Below are positions 13,177-28,100 of a stretch of 64,000 bases of DNA, in pieces; the first letter of the stretch is position 1, and each line of letters begins with the position of its first letter. The translations under genes and the position numbers were made by a program. The DNA comes from Cryptomeria japonica (Eukaryota > Streptophyta > Pinopsida > Cupressales > Cupressaceae): positions 540,656,335-540,720,334 of the forward strand of contig NC_081412.1 in assembly GCF_030272615.1 (NCBI RefSeq). Direction: 5' to 3'. A model generated the notes under the pieces. That model did no database searches and was not told the origin of the DNA. It saw only the letters and a program-made list of their open reading frames with translations.

Positions 13177-16100
13177 ACACACACCCAATATTATTTGTTG
13201 TGGTTGCAGGACTTAAATCAGGGTATAACTTGGTAAAGAAATATCTCTAACCATATTTCATCTCTTGCTTTTATTGAACTTGTGATACCAGGGCAAATTC
13301 TAAGGTAATCCCAAGAAGGGGGCATTAAAGGAAAGAGCAAGTGGGTTAGGATTTGGAGAGGGAATTACTTGAGGGTGTGAAGCTAATTCACTTAAAATAC
13401 TTTCTTATTGCTTACTTTACTGTGCTTATACAAATACTAGAAACTCCACAGGTTTGATGTGAGAAATTTAATAATATGAATTTTGACATGTTCCGAGACT
13501 TTATTTATTATACACTATAATTGAGTGATGATTAGCCTCATTTTTTGTTTGAAGTACCATTGATTTTTAATTATTTTCTTACAAGTTATCTTATTGTGAT
13601 TTCATACAACAAACTAATTTACACACAAAAACAACTTTGATGGTTATTTCATGAGGCAGTGTAATGTCCCCAAGTAAGTTTAACCAATTAAGACATCATA
13701 AATTCTAGATTCTCAACAATAGAAAGGTAAAACAGAAATTAACCTCAAAGTGGGATTCAATTTTAAACCTTATTACGAATGTAAGTTCAGAAAAGATTGC
13801 GCTTCTGAATAGGACGCTTTGATACCTCAGTGTGACGACTTCCCTCAGGGTTTTTGGATCCAAACTCATGCCTAGTTTTGGGACGACACCCTCAAGGACT
13901 TACACGGGTCACTGACCTCTACCCATCTTGGGATAGACGCCCGATGGTTTTACACAGGCCCTTCCCTATTCATTCACACAACCCTTTCCTAATTTACTAA
14001 CTGGTAAGAAATTAATATTTGTTCTCGCCCTATGATGCTTGTTTGCCCATTTAAATTAATAGTATATTGCTTATTAACATAAGTGAGACAGATAAAGAAT
14101 TGATTTAAGATCTACTGTGAATTTATATTTAAGCAGATACATTCCCTACACTACAATTCTATGTAAGGATGGCGTGTTATGATTTGTTTCAGAGTCCGCA
14201 GATTATAATTTAAATTGATGACTTCTACCCTCCAAATTAAGAGTACATTAACATTATGCAGTACTACGATAACTTAATTGTTTATCGGTATCCTGTGGTA
14301 GACATACATACCTCTGATAGTGTATGCGGAGTAGGTATAGCATTTGGCTAACGTGGTAGCAGAATCCGTATTACCTGTGGCGTGATTTCTTCCGACTCCC
14401 TCCTTTTTTCCTTCTCCTATCCCAGGTTCCTATTACTTATATTTCACCGTGCTCACTAAAGTCACGATGTTTACCGGTGTGCCTGTTTGGTTTGAAGGGA
14501 TGTGCCTGTACCCCACGAAGAGGTGTGCCCACTCGGCAACTGGCGGTGAACCTTATCATCGTTCCCAGCCAATCATGGTTATGCTTAATTCGATTTATTG
14601 CCATCGTCAATTTGTGATACGATAAATGTTATCGTTTGGTGTTTGGTGATTATCGTTTGTTGATTACCCTTTGGTGATTAACATAAAACGATTTAAATAA
14701 TATGAACATGTAAGTTTAACAATTTATAACAGTATTATTATGTTATTAAAAAAATATAAATATATATATAAGTATGATAGTTTAATAATAATAATGTTTA
14801 TTATATTAGGAATCATCTATATAAAATATTATATTATCTCTTGTAAGTAAAATTTATATTATATTATAATCACTTCATAAATTACACCTGGGGGTTATCA
14901 CAGGCAGAAACTACAAAGCACCACACTTTCCAAGTCCATTGTGCCATTTTGACATAAATGCCCCTGATACCCAAGAACTATCCTTAATTTACATTCTAGG
15001 AAATCTTGTAATCAATCTTAACTAAATTTAACCAGCAAAGAAAATAAATTTGACTTTAAGCAATAACACCATTCTCAAAAAATAAAATGGAAACTCAAAG
15101 AACCCACCTTCTCACAAACAACAGTGCGACGTGGAACAAAAATCACAGTGTATTCTCGTTGATAATTTTGCCTAACATCTTGCTGAATCTGTGCAGATAT
15201 CAATTTCATCAAATTAATCTGAGGACGAACGAGGTATAAAACATTTTTACAATCACTCTGAATAGGGTTTGTTGAGAGATGGCCCAGGTTTTCAACACCA
15301 TGTTCCTGCATTCAGAAAACATATAATCTTAGTTGGATGTCCAACAGCACAGATACACTTAACTGCTGAAGTAATACTCGAGATCTGAAGCATAGTAAAG
15401 GAAAATAAATTTCATCATAAACCACCGATATAATACATGTCAGATCACCTATAGCTAAGACTAGTGGTCACATATGAAACGTGCAAGACGAAATGTTATT
15501 CTATATGTCTCATGTTTCATTGCATCCTTTACGATATTGTTTGGAAAAACAAAAGAGGAAATTCATATTTCAAGTAACTGATTCAGAAAACCCAATTTCC
15601 AGAAAAAGTGGCTAATGTCGGAACTTACCACCACTGCTATCATGATATTGATAAGCAGCAACTGCAACCAGTGATTCTTAACATGCCAACATATCATAAA
15701 ATAGAAATGTCATTGCCACCAGGAAACTCCTGTATAACAGCAAGGACCCCATTCCCATACCTAGTGATTATATTTGTATATATTATATAATATAGCCATA
15801 CCCTTATTCATTACTTGCATAACCTCATTTGAAATGGCATCCCTATTTCCATATCTGTGCCCCAACATCTCAAGGAAATTAAGAAGCTACTAATGCTACA
15901 TCAATCATATCATAATCTTTTTTTTTCATACCAATCCAGTTCTTACCAAATCTTCAAGCCATCATAGTGGTTAAAAAAACATTTATGTAAAAGGTTAAAA
16001 GAGACAAGAAAGCTGTTATGTTTCAAATGAGTTCAATTTAAGAGAATCATGGCATAATTTAAAAAGATTGTGCAGAAAAATGCAAGATCAAAAATGGGCA

Positions 16101-19100
16101 CGACATTTTTATCTCATTCCAATGTAATATTGAATTTTCCTCCCTAAATATCATTTATATTAAGATATATACTTGTCACTGATGGCATTGTGCACTATTA
16201 ATATGGACAAAAACTCCTTTAAGGATGTGCAATTAGAAAATTTGCCTCCAATTTACTCTGTTTACAACAATGTAGGTGAACTTTATAAGTGAATTGCCTA
16301 ACTCCACAATGCAAAGTGGATGAGACAACATCTGCAGAGTATATACTTATACCACCTGAGAAGAAATGAAAAGAACAAACAAGAAGCATAGGTTTAGGAC
16401 TTGGAATATTAGAGTAAATTTAATAAAAAATGGTTTATCATTCAGAATTATCTAGCATGCAAAAAAAATTCAGGAATAGAAGGTAACATGCTTCTAGAAA
16501 GGCCTTTAAGCATTTGAGTAAGACAGTTGTTTGAATGTGTTTATGTAGGTAATTTACAAAATACTAAATCCTCGACCAATTGTAGGGCTCGTGCTGTTCT
16601 TGAAAACTCTTACACCCAAGCTGGTATCCATGCCTACCTTGAGGAGATTTTACTTTTCAAATCTGCTATTTACAGGTTATCTTAATGTCAAGAAAACTTC
16701 TATATGAATATTTGGGTACTTTTTTCTAGAACTCTTAATGTTTTTCTCGTTTTTTAATAACCTAGCTCTTTCCAAACTTTAACTTTAAAGTTTTTCATTT
16801 GGAGAGACAAAAGAGAGGCTTTGGATTGCAAGGATGGTGTTGGTAGAGTGGTCGAGGAGAGAACAACATTAATGAGTGTCCCAATCACAGGCCAGTGATG
16901 TATGCAGGTAAGAATGGAAGTTTGCAAATTGTTCAAACATGGAGTCAAGCTAAGAAAGCGGCATATCCCACAATGCCACCAAAAAGGCAAGTAATGGAAG
17001 CATGAAAGGCCATTCAGAGGGTACAGACAAATGAAATACAAAAGAGGGAGAGATAAAGGATGGTTTGTACTAGAAAAAAATTTAGCAGAGAAGGATGTTC
17101 CTAATCAAACTTGAAAGGAAAGAGAATAAAAATCGCAAATCCTGCAACCTAGGGTGTCAAGATGAACTCTACCAAGGAGTTACAGAAAAAGACAATATTG
17201 AAATGAGAATTGCAAGTAAGATAGATAACAATCATAGTAGGTGTGCTGAGTCCAGCACTTTATTTATTGTCCCAAAAGAATCCCTAGAAAACAAAAAAAA
17301 TCTCTTCACCTTCCCTAACTTGACCTACAAGAAAATCTCTTCCTCAGAAAATCACAATCAACCTCTTCCTAATCACATCAAGCATCTCAAATCAGAAATA
17401 AGAGTTTAAGAAACAAGAATTGAATATGGTTGATGATAAAACTTCTCCTCGAATTGTTTGGATCTCGCTGGATAAGGAAATTCAGGCACAACTTCTCTCG
17501 AAACTTGCTTTTCAAACTTTTGTCAAAATTTCCTTTGAAAAAGAAATTCAAACTGATATCATAAACAATCATATTCACAAGAATAAAAAAGTAAATAGTT
17601 TTAAAATGCAATCAATGTTGATTGTGCTATAACCTTTTAGAAAGATATGTGCTAAATTTTCAATGCACTATTGTCCAGTCACTATGTTGAAAGGAATACT
17701 AATATTACTAATTGCAAACAAAATACCTAAGATTGAACCTTATCGGCATCCTCATTACAATGAACATATTCAACTTAAATGGTGGTGTTATAAAAATATT
17801 GATAATCAGACTTACCAAAGACACACAGGAGTTTCAAGTCAGCAATATTCATAACAGAAAAATTTAGCAATTGGCTAATAACAATACATGGTGCTTATGA
17901 TGATTGATAATGAATCTATCAATCCAGATTCAAAATGTGATGTTACTCTGAAAGTTTATCAAGATCTTGTCACCTATTTTCTCTGTCTGCTTCAAGGTTA
18001 AAGCATTTCCAACAAAGGGAAAGCATGCTGTTTACTTGATTAACACTTTTAGTTATTCAAGAGCTGCTTTGTATATACACTCATGTTATGCGTCCCTTGT
18101 CTCTTGTTTATATGCACTCCCTTGCCTATCGACAAATCATCAATTATTTCATTCCTCCTATCCGAATGTGTAAATATTTCCATTAGTATATCAAGTGGGT
18201 ATACTACACCAGACCTCACAGAAACCATAACAGTCAGGTATCTAAGCCGTCTCGATATTTGCTTGGACAGCCCTGACTGCTGCAAGCAAGTGTTATCTAA
18301 AATTGGAGACACAACATCCAAACTATAATACAAGAAAAAATTCCATTGATCTAAAGACAAACATGGAGAGTGAAGCATTGGCTTCGTCTTTTCACATTGT
18401 CAAGTGCTATGAACCTTGTTTATTCTATACATATAATAATTCTTAGCTAGTGGGCCTGTTAATGTATTTTTATGACACCTCAAGCACAGAATAAAATAAT
18501 AAGTATTTTATCCTCTCTTGAACAAAGAAACCTCAAATGCTGAACAATGTGATCAATTAAGGTTACCCCAAGGTTTCTTTAGTCAGGTCTTGACAATGCA
18601 ATCAGATAGTCTCAGTTGAAATGATGTGATATGCTAGTATCACAAAAGGACTTACACTTATGAATCGTAGCTGGAACTTGGAAACTAACTTGCTCAAACA
18701 AAGAAATATCAAAAGGGACAAAGAGGTAGGAAAACTAATCTAAGACCTAAGGACAATGATGGTAATGTATTACGCTAGATTAGATGAATTCCCCATGGAA
18801 CTACTTTCTACTTAACCAGAGATAGCTCACAACGCCATACAAAAAGTGCAATCTCCTAAAATAGTGAAAGATTTGCATATTGTGAACAATCCATTCAAAC
18901 ACCCAACACTAGGCAATCCAAATGAAACATTCACAATCAAACTATTGCCCAAAATAAGGTCCAGGCTAACCATGCAAAGCAACTTGCAATCAAAAAATCA
19001 CCAATGGTATGAACCAAGGAATCTATCAAATATATTCACATGTATCCACCTGAAGAGCACACAGTTATACTGAGAGGGGGGGGTGAATCAGTATAACAAC

Positions 19101-22100
19101 AATCTTTTACCAATTTAAACCTTTTCAGCTTCAATCATAAATATATAACTTATCTCATAAACATATTCATTCCATACCAATATTCATAAGTGATCTAACT
19201 AATATGAACACAAGTAGAACACAAGATGTATACATGGAAACCCTAACGGGAGAAAACCACGGTAAATCAATGCTTTTATATATTTCTTCTTTTACAATAT
19301 TTCGTAGGCACCAACCTACTAGAGGCACCAACCCCTAACTCTGTTTGTGAGCACCAACTCCCAAATCTAAATTCGTGAGCACCAACCCACTGGAAGCACC
19401 AACTCCCACTTCTGAATTTGTGAGCACCAACCAACTGGAAGCACCAACTCCCAAATCTGAATTTGTGAGCACCAACCCACTAGAAGCACCAACTCCCACT
19501 TCTGAATTTGTGAGCACCAACCCACTGGAAGCACCAACTCCCCAATCCAGAATTAATGAGCACCAACCCACTTCATTTAAATCTGAATTTTGCTATAACA
19601 ACGGATGATGGACAATTTGGTCTTCTCAAATCTGCCTATATTCCATTCTCAATTGCATATTCTCTTCTTCACAAGTCTGCATATATTTCTTTCACAACTA
19701 TATATATTCTCCTTCACAAGTCTGTATAGAATTTTTACACATATTCTGCACTTATTTTTCATATATGAACTGCATATATTTATCAATACAAATCTGAGAT
19801 ACACTTCATGATTATCTGTGTATATATTCTTTTATTTCCTTACACTTTACATTCAGAATTATATCTTCAGCATTATACTTACACACATATTCACAGCACA
19901 CTTCTGAGAACTCTTTATTTTCTGAGTTATAATCTCAGAATTATTCTCTTACACACCACACACTACAAATCTGGAATGATTTTCTTTGATAAAATCTGCA
20001 GTGATCTCTCTTCTATAACTTCATTTTCAGATCTGTGTAAGTCTGATTGATATTTTCTTTTTCTCCACATTTTAAATGTATTTCACGTATCTCCACTCCA
20101 TAATATATATTTTTTATTTTATTCTTCACACCGCACACATACCACACCTATTCCCCTTTACATCCCATTCACAATATGATTTTATACCTTTCAGCTTCCT
20201 TTAAGAGTTGCTTTCCTTCGCACAAGTAGTCACTGCCTACTATATAGTCACGACTTTCTGACTTTAGATATGTCTCCTCTTATAATTATTGCACCCTTAC
20301 ATTCGCTACAATTTGTTAATATTTAAATATTTGTTAGCCACCGTTTTATTTTAATCGCTGTTTGCTATGGCACAACATATAGAACGATTATCTGAAATTA
20401 GTCGCTGTAATGAATCAATCATTACACTGTCTTCTTAATCGCCGTATTAATGATTACTTAATCACTCAATCAAAGATGAAGTAGGCTGTTGATTGAGTCG
20501 GCAACATTAATCATTAAGATGAATTTGTCATCTTAAACAAAAGCGGTGGAATTTCCGCATAACTAACTTCGGCATCATCAGCTAGCTTGATTTTGATGCT
20601 GTCACTAACAATTGTCTTTAATAAATTTGCTGCTTCAATGATGATGATCGACTATGAAGTCAGTCAATGTATTAAGAATTATGAACGCTGGTCCCTGCCA
20701 TTGATGAAGTCGACAATATTGTAAGAACATGGCCATGGTAAGTCGTCGTTCTCTTAATTCTCCAAAGATGTTGACCACAGATATAACATATGCAAATGTA
20801 GTCGGCCAACAAATGTTTGTCTTTCTCCTTAATCGCTGATCTGATTAGTCTCCTTAATTCATTGTGAAATCGCTGCTTCAATTAAATCACTGCCTGTATT
20901 GGACAATCAATCCAAACACGTCATACCTTATACCCAAGTCATAAACTTTCTGCCACTTGATATGCTGCATACAATACGTGCTGATAATTATACAGATCGC
21001 TGTCATACATTATCCCAGCCGCTCCATATTAATTCACTTATTAATTTGTTCAATGCCTTTCGTAATAACGTCAGTATTCTTTGTTAAAGGCGAAACTCAT
21101 AATTGTTCATTATCTGCATCTCTTTTAGTCACTTATTGAATCCCGATATCCTCCTGTAGTCTTCACACCAGCCCTTGAATTTTGTTTCCTTGGTATTGAC
21201 TACACACAGCCATGACGTATATTTATTTTTATGAATCGTATCTCCTTGTAATCGGTTTGCCATCTTTAAAATTTCTTGTGTTTCATTAACCAAATTGCTA
21301 TTCTTATGAATGTCGATGTCCTTGAATTGCTGTCCATATTACATCATCCATCCTGTGATATATTATTGTCGCTAATAATATCGCTCCTTCTTCAGTTGCC
21401 AATTCACACCTTTATATTGTCGTAATGATTCGCACCTTAATCATTAGCAATCTTATTCAGTTGGCCACCATGCTGTTCATATTACATCGCTGCTCCTTTT
21501 CATTAATTATATAACTCGATGGTTATAATGCTAGTCATTTTCTATTCTCAATTGATGTGTCATTCTTTCTTGTGACGTGGCAACATAATTCACACTTGTT
21601 CAATCTCAGTCATCGACTTTGACCATTCTTCAACATGAAATAAGAAGAATCGCTGTCAAACCATCATGACGACCACTATCGTAGACTGTATAATCAGACT
21701 ATAAAAAAGATCAGTCTGCTATATCTGATTGCTACATACTCCTGATCAACTACTGATCATACAGACATAAAGATTACTATCATAAGACTGAATATCTGAT
21801 TGGACTTTGCTGTACCATTCACTGATAATAATTGGGAACTATAATACATATGTATGATCAAACTGAAACTATAATAACTGTAAAGCATTAACCATGTAGA
21901 GCATATTAATCTAAAATGTTCATCAATCTCCGTACTATGTTCATCAACTTCCATGATTCTCCAAATTCCTTTGACATCAATGACAACATTTCCATCACCA
22001 CCAAAATCAATGAACTTCAATAAACTTTGAGAAGTAATAAGAAACCATACAAAATGTAGAAACAAGACACACCATAGCTTCAATGAAAGTTATGTATTGA

Positions 22101-25100
22101 TTTCAACAAGTCTTGGCAACAATCTCTAGCTTCCTCCTCCTACTGCTACTTCTAACTCTATTTGCTAACTATTAACTATTAACTCTTCTTAACCCTTATA
22201 AACCATGAAAGATCCCTAAATGGATTCTTTGCTGCCCTGGATAAGTTTTAATTAATAAACTATCTTTCAGAGCCTTTTGGTGTTCTTAGAGACTAGACAG
22301 AAGATGCAGAAAGTGTTGTTTATTTTTTGGTGATGGGGATTGCAACCATTAACTAATAATAACATAGAATTCAACTCAAAATAAGATATCAGCTTCTGAT
22401 TTTATTTATGACAGCAGATTATGTTCAACTAGGAGTGAAGATACATTCACCAAAACAATTAGAAACATACCACGGATCCAGCGCTGGGGTTTGTTGTTTA
22501 TTTGCTATCCAGAAATGGATACAGGCATGAGTTGAAGGTACAAGGGCAGTCCAGATGTACCAATACACTTATACTACCTCCAAATAAATTACCAATAACA
22601 AATTGGGCCAAAAACCCAATTAGCAGCTGGAAATCCAAATTTTGCCAGGCAAAATTATACAATTTTAGCCTTAAATCCTCACTGTTTTGCTCACCCTAAT
22701 CTCAATTCAAGCCTGATGACTATGATTTCTTCTACACGGTCCTTGCTGACCCTAAGAATGAAGTTAAGAACAAGAAATGGAGTTAAAACCCTCCATTTTA
22801 TTTATTATCACTCCACAACCATCTATAATGGTACGGCCCCCTTGGGAAACAGTACAGCTGCCAAAAGAAATAAGTAATGCACTGAAATTGAATATATTCT
22901 TGCTCAGATCTGATGTAAGGACCTTGCTGCTAATGATTACTGAGTTTGCTTGTTGAAATGACCCTCAATATGCCTGAAACAAGCTTCTGATGTGTTCCAC
23001 GTGCCTCCTATAGAAGGGATTTCATCCTCCTGAAGACCAAATCTGAGGTTTTCGTCTCAAACCTGCTTGCTGTTGTAAATTGCAGACCTGCAACTTCCAA
23101 GTTTTTCACAAAATAATATATCATGAATCAAGAATACTTCTAAGGCTGAATACATGCATTCCTTACATTCCACATGGGATGTACCTGCTGCAAATGGCGG
23201 CCCTAAGGCTGCAAGGATCACGCCCAAGTTGAAGAATCAATCTGCCATGCTGAAACCCTTACTCTGCAACCTGAATCCACAATGAAGAATGGCGTACTCA
23301 ATCTCTATCAACTATGCACTCTGCCTGAAGAATCCAATGCCAATAACTGCTGAGGGCTACGTCCCAGCCAGTCCAGATCTTGGGGTTTGCGTCCCAGATG
23401 AAGAATCACTCACTCAGAGCAAATTCACAAAATAAGTTTGATTGTGTAAAAAGATAATGAACAATTAGGTCTTCATCTCCTTATATCTCCTTTCCTTTCC
23501 AAGCCAAACCCTAAAAGGGAGTAAAGTTGGCCCATTATGAAAAGAGTGTTATTTCCTAATTATGGCGTCAACTATAGGAAAATAACACTAAATTGCAAAT
23601 AAATAGCGTCAGGCATCCAAAAAGACTCCGAAAGGTGAGAATCATGTAGCAAAGTTCAAGACCTTTCCAATGAGCTATAACACATAGGCATATCAACCCA
23701 AATGAAGCCAGAAACCCCTTATTACTCCGAAATGACTCAATACATAGCCTTATTTTAATTTATTTAATCGCTAACTTAGGAAATATTTAAATATATTAAA
23801 ATATCTCCAAATATCCAGTAACAGCCCAAAATAACCAAACAATCATGAATATAACTTTGTCACCTATCTGTGACCGATGCCGGAAAAGCTGAGCTAACTG
23901 GCAGTCCCATCCCTAAAATCTAGGGATGCTCCTAGAAACTAGGAAACACACCCAATCTTCCTGAAACTGAAACCATAGTATGGTCCCGTGGAACCTCAAA
24001 TATGGAACTGCCACAACCTCCTAAAAGGTCGGGAATCTCCCTAAAAAGTAGGAACCTCTCTTCAAACACCTGTAACTGCTCAAAAGGATCCTGCTCTGCT
24101 CCTTGGTCCCCCAGGTGGTCATTCAGTCAACTGCCAGTTCTCCCTAAAAAATAGGAGACCTCGTCTGAAGGTCCGAAACGGCTCACAGAGCCCCTGCAAA
24201 GCTCCATGACCCTCAAAATGAGTCCCCTAACCATGTCATTGACCTACAGGAACTCGAATGGTAGGTCAACCCCTACTCATCTCATGTCACCTAGAAAAGG
24301 GGAGATTACAAATCAGAAGGCCAAGCCTTTTAAAGACATCCCAGTTACAATTCGAGGATCAGGATTGGTTTGAAATCAATGGCCAAGATTAACAATAAAA
24401 CCCTAATTAGGGCTAGTTACAACTAACACCTCTTTGACCAATGAGAAAATTACAACATTTTAGACACATGTCCTTTGAATGTGGACCAATGAAAAATGAG
24501 GTTAGGTATATTTGATAATATTTGATATAGCTTCTCAGTCACTTGCTCCTCCTTTAATGAGTTAGGTTCAATGCATTTGGAAATGTTGACATGGCATCCA
24601 TGAATTGGTTGATTATGATGGGCACCACCTCAGCATGGATATCTCTTGATACTCAACATCATCACCTTGCTTGATTGATTTTGATGGTTCATATTCCCAA
24701 ATTGTATCATCTTGATAAAGTTTCTAACTTTGATTAACTCTTCTGGAACTATCTTCTTTCCTTGATCACATTTCACTTTTCCATCTTGACATTCAAGAAT
24801 CCTCCTTGCGATGTTTTGCATTTCATTCTCATGTTCGGGAACCTTGTAATGTCGCTATCATCTCGATTTTGTTCGCCATTATTATGGAGTCTTCTTCATG
24901 TTTGAACTAATCCTCATCTTCTCCTTGATCTTGTGCATCTTGACATCTTCTTGAAATGTGGAACATGTCTTTGATATCTTTGATCCCCTTGTAGTAGTTG
25001 TTTCTTTGTCCTTGTCCTGATTTCTTACGAGTGTGAATATTGTCCTTCTTAACCTTATTGTCTTCATCTTCTCCTCTTGAAATGGTTGTCATTTGCTTCC

Positions 25101-28100
25101 TTTGATCTTGGATTTCCAAAGGTAATCCAAGGTCAATGAATCCTCATGTTGCACACCATCATTATACGCTTCCATGCATCATTCCTTGGACCCTCTTGTC
25201 ATATTTCAATTCCTTCTCATTGCACTACAGTCTTCTTTGTATCCACAACTTGGAAATTCCTCACTTTGATGTTGTCTTGTGAATCTTGCCTTCCTCCAGC
25301 AATCCTTGATTTGGAAGTGTTCATCATCACATGCAATCAATCAGAAAAAGAAAGAAAAGTCCTTAAATTATGATAGCAAATGAAATCCTAAGTTAGTAAA
25401 ATGCAAGAAATTGATAGGAAAATGAAAACTAGAATCTTGCATTCCTGAATTTATGTTGAAGGACTCCAAAAGATATTTAAATGGCAATCCTTTTTCAACA
25501 ATTGCTTCACGAATTCTACCTCATAAACCTTCCTAAAACCCTTCCAAATTGAACCTTGACATCAACTGATTTTCACTCTAATGATCATGGAAATGACTTG
25601 AGAATTCTGGAAATTGCATTTGAAAATTGTGATGCAAGTCTGAGTCTGTTGATAGAATTTGCACTAAGTCCTGATTCAAAATCTGGTATGAATGTCCTCC
25701 AATGTCTGGTACAATTCGCACTTCAAGTCTGCAATTAATTTGCTCCAATGTGCAAGGCAATTGTTTTGAAATTCGCGTCAAGTCTGACTTAAATCACTGT
25801 GCTCTGCTATTTGTAATTTGCCTTAAATTGCATTTTATTGATGTTTAAAATGAACAAATTTGATCTCGTTATATAACATCCATCAAGCTTAAATTCAAAA
25901 CACCCCAATAGGGCCAACCTGATCCTTAATTGTTTGTATTTTAATTAATTGAAATCACTTTTTGGGTTGGCCATGTTTAATGATCAATTGTTTTGCCTTT
26001 TAAATTTTTGAATTTCCTCTCAAGAGGACCGACCTGGACACCTATCCTTCTGGGCAGGATTTCATACTAGCTAAGGACAAACAAAGGACATGATTGCACT
26101 AGTTGGAAGGAATAGCACACCTCAAACCCTGATTCTCTTCAAGCCTTCGCTGACTCAGCAATGCATCTCCTTGGACACAATTTAGAGGTAGGGAGAAATT
26201 TGATTAAAGTGCATTTTATTGACCATCAAGCAATGAAATGAGCGGGGTTTCTCTTGTTAGAAGGAATAGCGACCTTCTTCAATCCAACCTTGGTCGACTC
26301 ACCACAGCTTGGGCAGGATTTCACCTAAGGAAATATTTGGGCACACTTTCACATTAGAGAAGGAATTGCGAGAGCATTTTCATGTGTGACAAGGAATTTA
26401 TGAGCACTAATTCATGTATGCCAAGGTATTTGGGACGCTAAATCACCTAGGAGAGGAAATTTGGGAAGTGTTGGGCGCATTTTCATCTTTGACAAAGAAT
26501 TTGCAATGTTCTGAAGGCAAATTCCTGAGCAAATTCCCAAGTTAGAGAGGGACAATTAGAATTGAACCATGAAATACCTTATTTCCATTTTGGAATTCCT
26601 ACTACAACTTAGGATTGTGCATTGAATTTCCGTATCTCCAACAAAAATTCCATATTCAACACAAACATGTCAAACTTCAATATAGGAATTCCACACTTCA
26701 AATATTGACTCTTTATAAAACGAAAAATTGCAACCTTATCAAGTTATTTCCCTTATTTTGTTAAAGTGGATCAGATATATATATAGGTAATTTTAAATTA
26801 TAATATAGTACTTATTCACAAAGACATCAACTGCTGTACGTGCAACAATATATCTGCTGTATGTTATTTCAACAATTTTGATTGCTCTTGTTATCACATT
26901 AATCTTGCCTTTCACTTCCACGGCTGTCACCTTTTTCTGATTGTCAATCTGCTATGTCTTAACTGCCTCCACTTCTATTGACGACATATTACTTATATGC
27001 AACAGTGATCCACAAAGGACTCACGACTCCTTGTGGAACCGACATGTTCCTCAAGAAGTCGTGACTCCTATGTGGAGTCACGTCGGCACTTATCGACAAT
27101 GCAATACCCACGATAATGTCATGGGGTTTGTCATAACAAATAATTGGTCAACCAAACCGATGTGATTACTTACAATAAATCGGTAATTGCAAAATTAAAT
27201 AATATAATTAATATTATGAATAATTAGTAACACAAGGTTGTTACTAATTATTCATAATGTTGATTATAATATTAATCATAATATTAACCGATCAATCTAT
27301 ATGTTATCAGAATAATAAGGATAGATATACGGATAAATACAAGACAAATGTCTAAGGCCGTAAGGCCAATTAGACATTTGGTTTATCCGACCGATGCTAT
27401 CTATATTAACATATTTCCCATCCCGTCAAGGTCGGACAAGGAATTTTCCTTGTCCAAGTATCACTTTCCTTGGAAATTTTCTCCAATTTTTTCACACTTA
27501 GCATTTTCCTCATTTCACTTTTCCTGACAACACTTTGCAACATTTTTTGCACTTCTGCATTTTTGACAACTTTTACATTTTCAATCTTGACATTTGCCCA
27601 TGGATTCTAGACTCGAAACTTTGAAATCCTAACATTATCACCCCCTTGGTCTCAAATTTGGACAACTTCCACTTTCATTCCTTGGAACAATTGCACATTT
27701 CTAAACTTAAACAAGGAATTTTCCTAGTCCAAACGGTGGATTGCACATTCAGTTCCCATCCTGAACTTGGAATTCCTTACTCAACTTGCTCACTCCTAAA
27801 CTTAACTATTGCCAAGCTATACAATCTAGGGGAAAACACCTATGCCAACAAGCAAAAAGAGGGGGGTCGCATTTGCAATGGGGCGATGTGTGAAAACGTC
27901 ACAATAGGACCCAGTCCACCTTTGTATGTAACTATGCAGTTTTTGGGTAGAGGGTCTATATTGTTAATGTGATAGCTATGGTCGGATCCTTCTGGCCAAC
28001 ATAGCAAATGGAAAATGTGTGAATGGCCTATCGGCCTTACACATTTACAAAGTCCGATTCAATACTTATCTACTTTGTAATTCGTATTTGCATTTATATC

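Larger units (their letters stand above)
11790..13654. other. Intron 4 spacer with hairpin, tandem duplication and microsatellites
   Basis: No coding domain is recognised. It holds the hairpin at 12041-12120, the 193-bp tandem duplication at about 12640-13020, and alternating purine/pyrimidine tracts at 13080-13186. Confidence 0.6.

Noticed and set aside
19335-19608. Repeat proteins on either strand at the 45-bp minisatellite
   Set aside because: Open frames follow automatically from a repeat unit divisible by three. There is no start context or neighbouring coding sequence.
4626-24310. The two family 1 LTRs as the ends of one 19.7-kb element
   Set aside because: Each copy has its own flanking duplication (GCCAC versus AACCA/AATCA), they differ in length, and VPS33 exon 4 lies between them.
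24630-25119. A gag gene of a Gypsy element on the minus strand
   Set aside because: The charged composition is suggestive, but there is no zinc knuckle, capsid motif or LTR connection.
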